A program made the position numbers and the translations under genes. The notes under the pieces were generated by a model, which searched no databases, was not told the DNA's origin, and was given only the letters and a program-made list of their open reading frames with translations. DNA of 33,127 nucleotides, from NCBI GenBank assembly GCA_001770425.1, contig MEQZ01000014.1:5300-38426 (forward strand). Direction: 5' to 3'. Source of the DNA: Betaproteobacteria bacterium RIFCSPLOWO2_02_FULL_65_20. Lineage in GTDB: Bacteria > Pseudomonadota > Gammaproteobacteria > Burkholderiales > SG8-39. Shown here one piece after another: positions 14,518 through 22,356 of this stretch. Each line of letters begins with the position of its first letter. The stretch's first letter is position 1.

Positions 14518-16845
14518 TTACCCCTTTGCCTCCCGGATCGCTCGCCACAGCTTTTGCGGCGTCGCAGGCATGTCGATGTGGGTGATCCCCAGCGGCGAGA
14601 GCGCGTCCACCACGGCGTTCATGATCGCCGCGAGCGCCCCGACGTTGCCCGCTTCGCCCGCGCCTTTGGCGCCCAGCGGATTGGTCTTGGTCGGCACCGG
14701 GTGGTTCTCCATGGTGAACGCGCACATGTCGTCCGCGCGCGGCATGCCGTAGTCCATGAACGAGCCGGTGAGCAACTGCCCCGAGTCCGGGTCGTAGACG
14801 ACGTGCTCGCTGAACGCCTGGCCCACGCCCTGGCCGATGCCGCCGTGGATCTGGCCTTCCAGCGTGAGCGCGTTGATCACCGTGCCGACGTCGTCGACCA
14901 CGGTGTAGTTCAGCACTTCGGACTTGCCGGTCTCAGGATCGATCTCCACCTCGCAGATATGGCAGCCGGTCGGGAAATTGGGAATCTCGGGCGAGTAGGC
15001 CGCCGATTCCGCCAGTCCGGTCTCCATGTCCGCGGGAATCTTCGAGCGCTGGAAGGCGGCCTGCACGACCTCGAGCAGCTTCACCTTGCGGTCGGTGCCG
15101 GCCACGCGAAACGCCGCTTCCTTGAACTCGACGTCGGCCGCGGCAACCTCGAGTATGTGCGCCGCGATGCGCCTGCCCTTGTCGATGATCTTGTCCATGG
15201 CGAGCGTCACCGCGCTGCCCCCCAGCACCGCGGTGCGCGAGGCGAACGTGCCCCCGCCGTCGGCGGCGACATCGGTGTCGTTGCGCGCCACCCGGATCGA
15301 ATCGGCGTCGATCCCCAGGCGGGCACTCACCAGGATCTTGTACATGGTCTCGTGGCCCTGGCCGTGCGAGATCGATCCGGGCACCACCGTCACCCCGCCC
15401 GCCGGATCGAAGCGCACCTGCACCGTCTCGCCGAAGCTCTGCGAGGTCTGTTCGATCACGTTGCCGATGCCGATTCCGCGCAGCCTGCCGCGGCGCGCGG
15501 ACTCGGCGCGGCGCGCCTCGAACGTTGCGTAGCCCGAGAGTTCGAGCCCGCGCTCCAGGTTGGCGGCAAAATCGCCGCAGTCGTAGGTGAACACGAGCCC
15601 GGTCCGAAACGGCATCGCGCTCGCCGGGATGGTGTTCCTGCGGCGCAGCTCCGCGCGGTCGATCTTCATCTCGCGCGCGGCATTGTCGATCACGCGCTCG
15701 AGGATGTACGCGGCCTCCGGCCGCCCCGAGCCGCGGTAGGGCCCGTTGCAGGAGGTGTTGGAGAACACGCCCGCGACTTCGACGTAGATCGCGGGCGTGG
15801 TGTAGGTGCCGGCCAGCCCGCCCAGATGAGCGGTGGGCGAGATCAGGCCGCCGGGCATCATGTAGGCGCCGATGTTGGACACGTTGGAGACGCGCAGCGC
15901 GAGAAACCTGCCCTCGCGGTCAAGTGCCAGCGCCGCCTCGCTGATGTGGTCGCGGTCGTGGTCGTCGCTCGCCATCGCATCGCCGCGCTCGCAGATCCAC
16001 TTGACCGCCCGCCCGACCTTCTTCGAGGCCCAGAGCGCGAGCGCGTACTCCGGATAGTGCCCGCCCTTCATGCCGAAACTGCCGCCGACTTCGCCCGCCA
16101 CGACGCGCAGCTGCGTCTCGGGAATCCTCAGCACGGCGTGGCCCACGTCGTGGCGCGTGCGGTGCGGGCGCTGGGTGCCGGTCCACAGCGTGTAGCGCTC
16201 GTCGCGCTCGTCGTATTCGCCGATGCAGCCGCGCGGCTCCATGGTCGCCGCGGTGACGCGGTTGATCACGATGCGCAGCCGGGTCACGTGGTGCGCGCGC
16301 GCGAACGCGGCCTCCACCGCGCCTCGATTGCCCTGCGTGAAGAAGAAGGTCTCGTTGTCGGGGCAGCCTTCCCACAGCGCGGGCGCGCCGGGTGCGCCGA
16401 TGCGCTCGGTCGCGGTCAGCGCCGGCAGCGGCTCGTACTCGACCTCGATGCGCTCGGCCGCGTCCCTCGCCAGCGAGACGGTTTCGGCGACCACGAACGC
16501 CACCGGATCGCCCACCAGCATGACGCGCCCGTGCGCCAGCGCGGGGCGCGGCGGCACGAATATCGGCTTGCCGTCACGCCGGCGGCGCGGAATGCTCGGC
16601 TCGATGTGGCCGAAGCCTTCCGCCGCCCAGTCCTCGCCGGTCAGCACCGCCAGCACGCCGGGCATCGCGCGCGCGGCGCGCGCCTCCACCGACACGATGC
16701 GCGCATGCGCGTGGGGCGAGCGCAGCACGCAGGCGTGGCACTGGCCGGGGACGAAGAAGTCGTCGACGAATTTTCCCCGGCCGGTCAGCAGGCGCGGATC
16801 TTCGGTGCGCGGCACCGACTGGCCAATTGCGAACTCTCCCATCAT
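14518..16845 (-). CDS. Xanthine dehydrogenase/CoxL-family molybdopterin-binding subunit, unaccompanied
   Basis: A 775-residue large subunit of the aerobic CO dehydrogenase/xanthine oxidase family. The N-terminal ald_Xan_dh domain begins GQSVPRTEDPRLLTGRGKFVDD. The Mo-cofactor domain has GGSFGMKG (254-261), the active-site loop PYRGSGR (369-375), NVIEQTSQSFGE and the catalytic Glu731 in GAKGAGEAGNVG. The loop differs from AYxCSFR of true form-I CO dehydrogenase, so CO oxidation is unlikely; it belongs to the broad form-II/other hydroxylases. The iron-sulfur small and FAD medium subunits expected next to it are absent here. Two ATGs stand at the start; GGAG is 6 nt from the second (16842), which may be the true start. 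Substrate unknown. Confidence 0.92.
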   Translation of the reverse strand: MMGEFAIGQSVPRTEDPRLLTGRGKFVDDFFVPGQCHACVLRSPHAHARIVSVEARAARAMPGVLAVLTGEDWAAEGFGHIEPSIPRRRRDGKPIFVPPRPALAHGRVMLVGDPVAFVVAETVSLARDAAERIEVEYEPLPALTATERIGAPGAPALWEGCPDNETFFFTQGNRGAVEAAFARAHHVTRLRIVINRVTAATMEPRGCIGEYDERDERYTLWTGTQRPHRTRHDVGHAVLRIPETQLRVVAGEVGGSFGMKGGHYPEYALALWASKKVGRAVKWICERGDAMASDDHDRDHISEAALALDREGRFLALRVSNVSNIGAYMMPGGLISPTAHLGGLAGTYTTPAIYVEVAGVFSNTSCNGPYRGSGRPEAAYILERVIDNAAREMKIDRAELRRRNTIPASAMPFRTGLVFTYDCGDFAANLERGLELSGYATFEARRAESARRGRLRGIGIGNVIEQTSQSFGETVQVRFDPAGGVTVVPGSISHGQGHETMYKILVSARLGIDADSIRVARNDTDVAADGGGTFASRTAVLGGSAVTLAMDKIIDKGRRIAAHILEVAAADVEFKEAAFRVAGTDRKVKLLEVVQAAFQRSKIPADMETGLAESAAYSPEIPNFPTGCHICEVEIDPETGKSEVLNYTVVDDVGTVINALTLEGQIHGGIGQGVGQAFSEHVVYDPDSGQLLTGSFMDYGMPRADDMCAFTMENHPVPTKTNPLGAKGAGEAGNVGALAAIMNAVVDALSPLGITHIDMPATPQKLWRAIREAKG

Positions 16846-16920
16846 CTTCTCCCGTTGCTGCGCGCCGGAACATCCATTATGCGAGGCCTGCCGGCCGCGG
16901 GTTTCGCAGGCGAAACCGGG

Positions 16921-17919
16921 TCAGACGCCGAAGCTGAAGCGGCTGGCGACGTTGGAATAGACCAGCTTGCCGGGCATGCGCTCGCGCATCATCTCGATGA
17001 ACGGCGCGCCGGTGCAGTGCATCGGGATGATCACGTCCGGATCGAGCGCTTCGAGTTCGCGCAGGCTGTGCTGCAGGTACTCCGGCTTCGCCATGCCCAG
17101 GTGGAAGCCGCCGATCACCGCGTGCACCTTGTCCACGTTGGCCGCGGCCATCGCGCTCTTCACGCTGTTGATGATGCCCGCGTGGCCGCAGGAGGAGATC
17201 ACCACCAGCCCGCGTCCCTTCACGATGTAGCAGGTCGCGTGCTCGTCGGGGTGCAGGTCGCGCACCAGGTCGCCTCGACGCTCGGCTTCGCTGTAGTGGC
17301 CGCCGTCGTCCTCCACCATCGTGCCGCCGGTGACCTCCTCGAACGACTTGCGCTCGATGTAGCCCGAGGTGAAGGCGCCATCCAGCGCACGCGGCGCCGG
17401 GCAGCAAACGGTGGCGACGTTCTGCGCCCGCAGCGAGGCCCGGTTGGCCGCGCCCCAGGGCAGCGGCTCGCTGTCCTTTTCATTGAGCCACTTCTCGCGG
17501 AATACGGTCTCGCCGCCGACATAGAGCGCCAGGTCGTCGCGCATCTTGCTGCGGTGCTGCATGACGAAGCCGTCCATGCCGCCGAAGTGATCGCGGTGGC
17601 CGTGGCTGAGGATCAGCCCGTTGATCGCCACCGGATCGATGTCGAGCAGGTCGAAGTTGCGGTTGAGGATCTCCGGCGTGTAGCCGAAGTCGAGCAGGTA
17701 CTGCGTTGTTGCGCCCGCCTGTACCGAGGAAAGGTGCAGCGACAGCCCCCACTCGGCGGCGATGGTCGTCATCTGGCGCCCCGGCACCCGCCCCACGTGC
17801 TCGATAGCCACGTGCGGATGCGTGGCCTTGGGCAGGAAGCGCTCGTAGTGCGAATCGACCACCACGCGCACCGACAGCGAGTCGACCACCGGGGCCTTGA
17901 AGGGAGTGACGGCTTGCAT
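16921..17919 (-). CDS. Metallo-beta-lactamase-fold hydrolase, COG1237-like
   Basis: A 332-residue protein. The metal-binding HxHxDH motif is H106-G-H108-R-D110-H111 in LILSHGHRDHFGGMDG. Later ligands are likely in ISSCGHAGIINSV and GGFHLGMA, and the C-terminus has PMHCTGAPFI. This pattern and the segment LHLSSVQAGATTQYLLDFG fit the COG1237 group, which includes the archaeal ribofuranosylaminobenzene 5'-phosphate-linked dihydropterin synthase homologues. In bacteria the role is unknown. The start at 17919 is chosen for AGGAGG 7 nt upstream; the frame is open further, but without a ribosome-binding site. It sits between the secreted FG-GAP-like gene and the CoxL-like gene (75 bp apart). Confidence 0.88.
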   Translation of the reverse strand: MQAVTPFKAPVVDSLSVRVVVDSHYERFLPKATHPHVAIEHVGRVPGRQMTTIAAEWGLSLHLSSVQAGATTQYLLDFGYTPEILNRNFDLLDIDPVAINGLILSHGHRDHFGGMDGFVMQHRSKMRDDLALYVGGETVFREKWLNEKDSEPLPWGAANRASLRAQNVATVCCPAPRALDGAFTSGYIERKSFEEVTGGTMVEDDGGHYSEAERRGDLVRDLHPDEHATCYIVKGRGLVVISSCGHAGIINSVKSAMAAANVDKVHAVIGGFHLGMAKPEYLQHSLRELEALDPDVIIPMHCTGAPFIEMMRERMPGKLVYSNVASRFSFGV

Positions 17920-18028
17920 GACAAAACCTCCTGCATTGAATGCTGTTGCGGACCGGATAAGGATGAAGGATGCTGCAGCCAGTGGCAAGCGCCCTGGGGC
18001 GAATACGCGAACGAGGTCGCGCAGCGCG

Positions 18029-18814
18029 CTAGCGGCGGCAGTCGCCCGGTGCGATCACCCGCGGGCCCGAGGCGAGGCCGACCGACACCTCGCGCGGCGA
18101 AATCACCTTGACCGGGCCCGTGACCGGCGAGCCGAGCGCGCAGCGGCCGGTCTCCACCAGGCGCCCTTTTTGGAGCGCGACCATGCGCAGCGCAAGGCGC
18201 GAGGCATCCGGCACCAGCAGCCGCATGCCGCCTGCGACTGCCACCGGCGAGGACAGCGCGAGCTCGATCGTGCCGTAGACGTGATTCGAGAAGCCCGCGA
18301 GCGCGGCTACCTCGACCAGATCGCGCCCGCGCCGGCGATAGACCTTGAGCGTGCCGCCGATGTGCGGTGTGATCACGGCGGCGATCTCGGCGCGCCCGTC
18401 GCCGTCGAGGTCGGCCACGCCCACCGGATTGAGCCAGCGATTGGCCGTGCCGATCGCGGCCGACTGCGCGCCGATCGCCAGCACGCCTCCGCGCAATCCC
18501 ACCAGTGCGAGCCTCGAACCGGCATCGCGCCGGCTCACGATCACCAGCAGCTCCGCCGCGCCGCCCGGCGCCAGGCGCACCAGCCGCGGCGCCAGATCCT
18601 CGAATACCTCGTTCTCGGGCAACTCGAGCGCAATCGTGCGCCCGCCGTCGGTGGTGGCGGTCACGCGCGCGTATTCGTGCGGGGGCCCCAGCGCGTAGTG
18701 GCCGTAGCGCGCGACCGGCGCTTCGTAACGCGCTGCGGCGATCGTCTCCGCGCCTGCCTGCGCCGCGACCAGCAACAGCGGCGCGGCAAGGGCGAGCCAC
18801 CACATCACGCGCAT
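18029..18814 (-). CDS. Secreted hypothetical protein with an FG-GAP/VCBS-like repeat
   Basis: A 261-residue protein that I do not recognise as a named family. It starts with a signal peptide (MRVMWWLALAAPLLLVAAQAG, probable cleavage after Ala22). One clear FG-GAP-like calcium loop is present at 131-146: VGVADLDGDGRAEIAAV. The rest looks like beta-propeller strands (LVRLAPGGAAELLVIVSRR, GTLKVYRRRGRDLVEVA). It is therefore probably a small periplasmic beta-propeller. The Shine-Dalgarno sequence before 18814 is weak. It lies 61 bp after the dienelactone hydrolase gene and 109 bp before the metallo-hydrolase gene, all on the minus strand. No function is proposed. Confidence 0.72.
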   Translation of the reverse strand: MRVMWWLALAAPLLLVAAQAGAETIAAARYEAPVARYGHYALGPPHEYARVTATTDGGRTIALELPENEVFEDLAPRLVRLAPGGAAELLVIVSRRDAGSRLALVGLRGGVLAIGAQSAAIGTANRWLNPVGVADLDGDGRAEIAAVITPHIGGTLKVYRRRGRDLVEVAALAGFSNHVYGTIELALSSPVAVAGGMRLLVPDASRLALRMVALQKGRLVETGRCALGSPVTGPVKVISPREVSVGLASGPRVIAPGDCRR

Positions 18815-18875
18815 GGCCCGATGATCCGACCCGCGCCGCGTGTCGGTCGTCGCAGCGCGAGTTCCACGCGCTCGC

Positions 18876-19790
18876 TCAGGCGAGATGCTTGCGGAAGAAC
18901 GCGACCGTGCGCTCCCAGGCGAGCTTGGCCGCCGCCTCGACGTAGCGCGGCGTGGAGTTGTTGTGGAAGCCGTGCTGGGTGCCGGGATACGTGTGCATCT
19001 CGTGGCGCACGCCCGCGGCCTTGAGCCCCGCCTCGAAGGCCGGCCACATCGAATTGACGCGCTCGTCTTTTTCCGCGTAATGGATCAGCAGCGCCGCCTT
19101 GATCTTGGGCACGCTCGCGGTCTCGGTCGCGGCGCCGTAGAACGGTGCGCCCGCCTGCAGGTCCGCGCCGAGTTCGGCCGCCATCCAGTTGACGATGCTG
19201 CCGCCCACGCAGAAGCCGGTCGCGCCGAGCTTGCCGCTCGAGAGTTTGTGCGCCTTGAGGAAGCGCGCGCTGTTCGCCATGTCGGTGCGCAGCTTCGCCT
19301 GGTCCAGCTTCGTCTGCATGTCGCGGCCCTCGTCGTCGTTGCCCGGATAGCCGCCCACCGGCGCTAGGCCGTCGGGCGCGAGCGCGAGGAATCCTTCGAC
19401 CGCAAAGCGGCGCGCGATATCCTCGATGTAGGGGTTCATCCCCCGGTTCTCGTGGACGGCGATCACCGCCGGCCAGGGCCCCGCGCCGGCCGGGTGCACG
19501 AGGTAGCCGCGCATGGTGCCCGAGTTCCCCCCCGGCGAGGGGTAGGTCACGTATTGCGCCTTGATGCGCGCGTCGGTGGACGCTATCGTCTGCGCGCGCG
19601 CGTAGCGCGGCAGCATCGCCTCGGCCATCGCCAGGCCCGACACGCCCGCGACCGTGATGACGCTCGAGCGCGCGAAGAACTCGCGCCGCGTGATGCGCCC
19701 GTGGCAATACTCGTCGTACAGATCGAACACACGCTGGTCTATTTCCGCCTGCGTCAGTTCGGGTTGCTGCGCCTCCTGGGTTCCGATCAT
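18876..19790 (-). CDS. Dienelactone hydrolase-family protein with Tat-type leader
   Basis: A 304-residue alpha/beta hydrolase. The catalytic set of dienelactone hydrolases is complete: Cys194 in GFCVGGS, Asp242 in YAEKDERV, His273 in GTQHGFHN and Glu114 in VHENRG. Residues 33-68 (ITRREFFARSS, then a hydrophobic stretch ending ARAQ) look like a twin-arginine export signal set about 30 residues in from the N-terminus, so the enzyme is probably periplasmic. Members hydrolyse lactones in aromatic breakdown or other small esters. The start at 19790 has AGGAGG 4 nt upstream. It is the first gene of the minus-strand series 19790-13195. The Cys-type triad is seen directly; the substrate is unknown. 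Confidence 0.9.
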   Translation of the reverse strand: MIGTQEAQQPELTQAEIDQRVFDLYDEYCHGRITRREFFARSSVITVAGVSGLAMAEAMLPRYARAQTIASTDARIKAQYVTYPSPGGNSGTMRGYLVHPAGAGPWPAVIAVHENRGMNPYIEDIARRFAVEGFLALAPDGLAPVGGYPGNDDEGRDMQTKLDQAKLRTDMANSARFLKAHKLSSGKLGATGFCVGGSIVNWMAAELGADLQAGAPFYGAATETASVPKIKAALLIHYAEKDERVNSMWPAFEAGLKAAGVRHEMHTYPGTQHGFHNNSTPRYVEAAAKLAWERTVAFFRKHLA

Positions 19791-19833
19791 GGTCCCTCCT
19801 CTCGTGAAAGGCGGCATTCTAGCCAGAATAAAG

Positions 19834-19854
19834 AAACGGGGACAGACCACGTTT
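19834..19854. repeat. REP-like imperfect palindrome
   Basis: AAACGGGG (19834-19841), ACAGA, then CCACGTTT (19847-19854) forms an imperfect 8-bp hairpin with one mismatch. The sequence GGGGACAGACCACGTTTT resembles an extragenic palindromic element found repeatedly in many proteobacterial genomes, often near REP-associated tyrosine transposases (from memory; no search was run). Only one copy is in the window and no transposase gene is here. Confidence 0.45.
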
Positions 19855-19924
19855 TCCAGGGCACGGGTTGGCCCGCGCGCGAAAACGGATCAAACTGGCG
19901 GGAGATCCAATCACGGGAGGTGCG

Positions 19925-20059
19925 ATGAGCCACTCAAAGACGGTGCAGACCAGGCGCAGGAAGCACAGGGCGAGGAAGATCCTCGCGGTAGAAACCAAGC
20001 GGGCGAAGAAACTGAGGAAGGCGAAGACGGCCGCCGCGGCCGCGCCGAAATCCTCCTAG
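19925..20059 (+). CDS. Small highly basic protein, 44 residues
   Basis: MSHSKTVQTRRRKHRARKIL begins a 44-residue protein of which nearly half is Lys or Arg, ending in an Ala-rich AAAAAPKSS. GGGAGG lies 4 nt before the ATG, which supports translation. No domain is recognised; the composition is like ribosome-associated or nucleoid-associated mini-proteins, or a basic tail alone. It is the only plus-strand gene between two minus-strand blocks and is convergent with the NnrS-like gene (31 bp between stops). Its tail composition resembles that of the cupin protein at 1960-2436. It may be real or fortuitous; the ribosome-binding site and codon pattern favour real. Confidence 0.55.
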   Translation: MSHSKTVQTRRRKHRARKILAVETKRAKKLRKAKTAAAAAPKSS

Positions 20060-20090
20060 GGAGGATACGCCGGGCGGAACAAAGCCCAGC

Positions 20091-21170
20091 CTATCGATTC
20101 CTCTTTCCGCGGATCACCGCGGCAATCGTGCCGAGCACGAAAACCACGAGCGCGACCCCGTTCAGCATCCCGCCCCAGCCGCGCCACTCGGGCGAAAGCA
20201 TCCAATCGCCCGCAAGCCGGACGAACAGCGAGGCATGCAGCAGTGCGAGCGGCGCATAGAAGTAAGGGTGGTACGGCACGGCGACGCGCAGTACCGCGGG
20301 GAAAATGATGGGCGCGTGGCCGAATACCATCGAGAACACGAAACCGAGCAGCACCGCGTGCAGCGCCGCATCGTACGCCGCACCGCCAACGTCGAGCCCG
20401 CCCGAGGCGAGGATCGACATTGCGCCCACCGCGAGCCAGACATAGCCCGAGAGCAGGCACACGGCGATGAAGCGCACCAGGCCGTTCGCCTTCACCGTGC
20501 GCCTCGCAACGTCCTGGCGCATCAGCCACAACGCGAGGCCCGCGAGTCCGAACCCGAGCACCCGCGTTCCGGCGGACCAGTCGAAGAGCGACACCGTGAC
20601 TCCAAGGAGCAGCCCGGCGAGCAGCAAGGCAAAGACCTTCTTCGCCGTCGGCGAGGGCGGCAGCAAGCGCGACAACTCCAGGCGCTCGCCGGCGATGGTC
20701 AGCACGAGGAACGCGATCCACCACGGCACCAACTCATACACCGGGTGTCCGCCCAGCCACAGCAGGTTGCCGACGGTCCAGCAGGCCGCGCCGAGCGCGA
20801 GCGTAAGCGTGAACAACTCGCGTTGGCGCAGGGCGATGACCCAGGACGCGGCGAGCATCAGCGCGCTCCCCGCGGTACAAAGCAAAGGCGCCACGGCCGG
20901 CGGAGCCGCGAACATCGCGGCCAGCGCACCCAGGCCCGATGTGAGCGGTGCGAGGTACGCCCAGCGCCGGCCCAATGCGACCGCGCGCTCCAGGCTGATC
21001 ACGGTGCCGAAAAAACCCGACACCATGAGCGGCCCGTGCATGGCGGCAAGCCCTGCGCCGGGCGACGACCAGCCGAGCCGCGCGAGGCCCGCATCGATGC
21101 CGACGAACAACGACGCGAAAGCGAGCAGCAGCAGTGGCACCCGCAAGGGTGGTCCGATGTCGCCGGACAT
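20091..21170 (-). CDS. NnrS-like polytopic membrane protein
   Basis: A 359-residue protein with about 10-12 membrane segments. Histidines lie in conserved-looking contexts: MHGPLMVSGFFGT (His45) and ALHAVLLGFVFSMVFGHAP (His271, His285), with PYHPYFYAPLALLHASLF (His301, His312) after them. This matches the NnrS group of haem- and copper-containing membrane proteins linked to nitric-oxide and nitrite stress, although the similarity is judged by eye. The start at 21170 is preferred because it follows the stop of the DUF59 gene by 11 bp; an upstream start at 21239 would overlap that gene. Coupling with a MIP18/DUF59 iron-sulfur factor is consistent with repair after nitrosative damage; that link is inference. 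Confidence 0.68.
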   Translation of the reverse strand: MSGDIGPPLRVPLLLLAFASLFVGIDAGLARLGWSSPGAGLAAMHGPLMVSGFFGTVISLERAVALGRRWAYLAPLTSGLGALAAMFAAPPAVAPLLCTAGSALMLAASWVIALRQRELFTLTLALGAACWTVGNLLWLGGHPVYELVPWWIAFLVLTIAGERLELSRLLPPSPTAKKVFALLLAGLLLGVTVSLFDWSAGTRVLGFGLAGLALWLMRQDVARRTVKANGLVRFIAVCLLSGYVWLAVGAMSILASGGLDVGGAAYDAALHAVLLGFVFSMVFGHAPIIFPAVLRVAVPYHPYFYAPLALLHASLFVRLAGDWMLSPEWRGWGGMLNGVALVVFVLGTIAAVIRGKRNR

Positions 21171-21181
21171 TCCCGCCGGTC

Positions 21182-21514
21182 TCAAGTGGGCCAGCCGAAG
21201 GTCTGCTTTGCGGACTCCGACATCCGGTCGGGCGTCCAAAACGGCTCCCAGACGAGTTCGATTTCGACGCCCACGCCATCCGGCGCCAGCGCGGCGACCG
21301 CCCTGCGCGCGTTGTCGGTGATCAAATCACCCATCGGGCAGGCCTGGGAGGTCATGGTCATTTCGACACGGATGCGTTCCGGTCCGACGTCGATGCCGTA
21401 GACCAGTCCCAGATCGACGATGTTGATGCCGACCTCCGGATCGTCCACAGAACGCAGTGCCTCGCACACCCGTTCCTCGGAAGGCATGATCTGCGCCACG
21501 TCGAGGTCTCCCAT
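21182..21514 (-). CDS. MIP18/DUF59-family metal-sulfur cluster assembly factor
   Basis: A 110-residue protein of the DUF59 family (SufT/PaaD/CIA2 type), which helps deliver iron-sulfur clusters to target proteins. It shows DDPEVGINIVDLGLVYGIDV, the cysteine-containing TSQACPMGDL (Cys59) and the C-terminal WEPFWTPDRMSESAK, all expected for bacterial stand-alone members. Possible starts are GTG at 21544, ATG at 21514 and ATG at 21487; 21514 gives a length normal for the family but none has a strong ribosome-binding site. The NnrS-like gene follows 11 bp later, so the two are one operon. No other Suf genes are in the window. Confidence 0.85.
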   Translation of the reverse strand: MGDLDVAQIMPSEERVCEALRSVDDPEVGINIVDLGLVYGIDVGPERIRVEMTMTSQACPMGDLITDNARRAVAALAPDGVGVEIELVWEPFWTPDRMSESAKQTFGWPT

Positions 21515-21540
21515 GCTTCGTTCAAGAGGCGCTAACGATA

Positions 21541-21633
21541 GCACGCGGGCTGCGCCTGTCCGAGGAGCATCCGCTGCTCGGCTTCAAGCTGGTGCTTCGC
21601 ATCGCCAAGCTGATAAGCCGGCGCCTGCGCTAA
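21541..21633 (+). pseudogene. Remnant of a cyclic-nucleotide-binding-domain protein C-terminus
   Basis: In the plus-strand frame ending at the TAA of 21631-21633 the DNA reads LRLSEEHPLLGFKLVLRIAK followed by LISRRLR and stop. This is the usual last helix of cNMP-binding (Crp-like) domain proteins, where a P-x-L-x-x-K-L-L-x-R-L-A pattern ends in RRLR. No upstream part of that domain is present: the frame enters the start of the divergent DUF59 gene. It is therefore probably the 3' scar of a deleted gene. The fragment is too short for certainty. Confidence 0.4.
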
Positions 21634-21634
21634 C

Positions 21635-21654
21635 GGCGGCATGGCAACGCCGCC
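21635..21654 (-). terminator. Hairpin immediately after livF
   Basis: GGCGGC (21635-21640) and GCCGCC (21649-21654) pair around an 8-nt loop. The element abuts the livF stop at 21655, where the liv operon should end. There is no U-tract, so it would be a non-canonical or Rho-assisted terminator or an mRNA-stabilising hairpin. Confidence 0.4.
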
Positions 21655-22356
21655 CTACTCTCCGAGATAGGCTTCGCGCACGCGTTGGTCGGTTAGCAGC
21701 GCCCCGGCGTCCCCTGCAAGGGTGATGCAGCCGCTCTCCATCACGTAGGCGCGCCCTGCCAGCTCGAGCGCGAGTTTCGCATTCTGTTCCACCAGCAGGA
21801 TGGTCACGCCCCCGCGCGCGATCGCCTGAATAGTTTCGAACACCTTCTGCACCATGAGCGGCGCGAGTCCCATGCTCGGCTCATCCAGGAGCAACAGCTT
21901 GGGCCGGCTCATCAGCGAGCGGCCGATGGCGAGCATCTGCTGCTCGCCGCCGGAAAGCGTGCCGCCGGTCTGATTGCGCCTCTCGTGCAGCCTCGGCATG
22001 AGGGCAAAAACCTTTTCCAGGTCCTGTCCGACCTCGCCGTCGCTGCGGTGGTAAGCCCCCATCTCGAGGTTCTCGCGCACCGTGAGACGCCCGAACACGC
22101 CGCGCCCCTCCGGCACCAGTGCAAGACCCCGGCGCACCAGCTCGAAAGACGCCAGTCCGGCGGTGCTGTCGCCGCCCAGCCTGATGTCCCCTCGGGAGCG
22201 GGGCACCAACGCCGCGATCGCCTTCAGGGTCGTCGTCTTGCCGGCGCCGTTGGCCCCGATCAGGCACACCAATTCCCCCTTGGACACCTGGAGATCGATG
22301 CCCTTCACGGCTGCAATACCGCCGTAGTGAACCTCGAGGCCGCGAACCTCAAGCAT
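21655..22356 (-). CDS. livF: Branched-chain amino-acid ABC transporter ATP-binding protein LivF
   Basis: A 233-residue ABC ATPase. Walker A is GANGAGKTT (34-42), the signature is LSGGEQQ (134-140) and Walker B is LLLLDEPS with Asp158-Glu159. The segment ALVPEGRGVFGRLTVRENL is specific to the LivF group. It pairs with LivG to power the LivHM permease for branched-chain amino acids or related amides. The ATG overlaps the 3' end of livG by 8 bp, so translation is coupled. It is the last gene of the livKHMGF operon, and a hairpin follows its stop at once. Length and all motifs are normal. Confidence 0.95.
   Translation of the reverse strand: MLEVRGLEVHYGGIAAVKGIDLQVSKGELVCLIGANGAGKTTTLKAIAALVPRSRGDIRLGGDSTAGLASFELVRRGLALVPEGRGVFGRLTVRENLEMGAYHRSDGEVGQDLEKVFALMPRLHERRNQTGGTLSGGEQQMLAIGRSLMSRPKLLLLDEPSMGLAPLMVQKVFETIQAIARGGVTILLVEQNAKLALELAGRAYVMESGCITLAGDAGALLTDQRVREAYLGE

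Noticed and set aside
14518-16845. Calling the CoxL-like gene a carbon monoxide dehydrogenase
   Set aside because: The active-site loop is PYRGSGR, not AYxCSFR, and the other two subunits are absent.
13453-18111. A 1552-codon open frame on the plus strand opposite the MFS, CoxL-like and metallo-hydrolase genes
   Set aside because: It is antisense to three well-supported genes, its product is a low-complexity Arg/His/Ala-rich string without domains, and such mirror frames are expected from GC-rich third codon positions.
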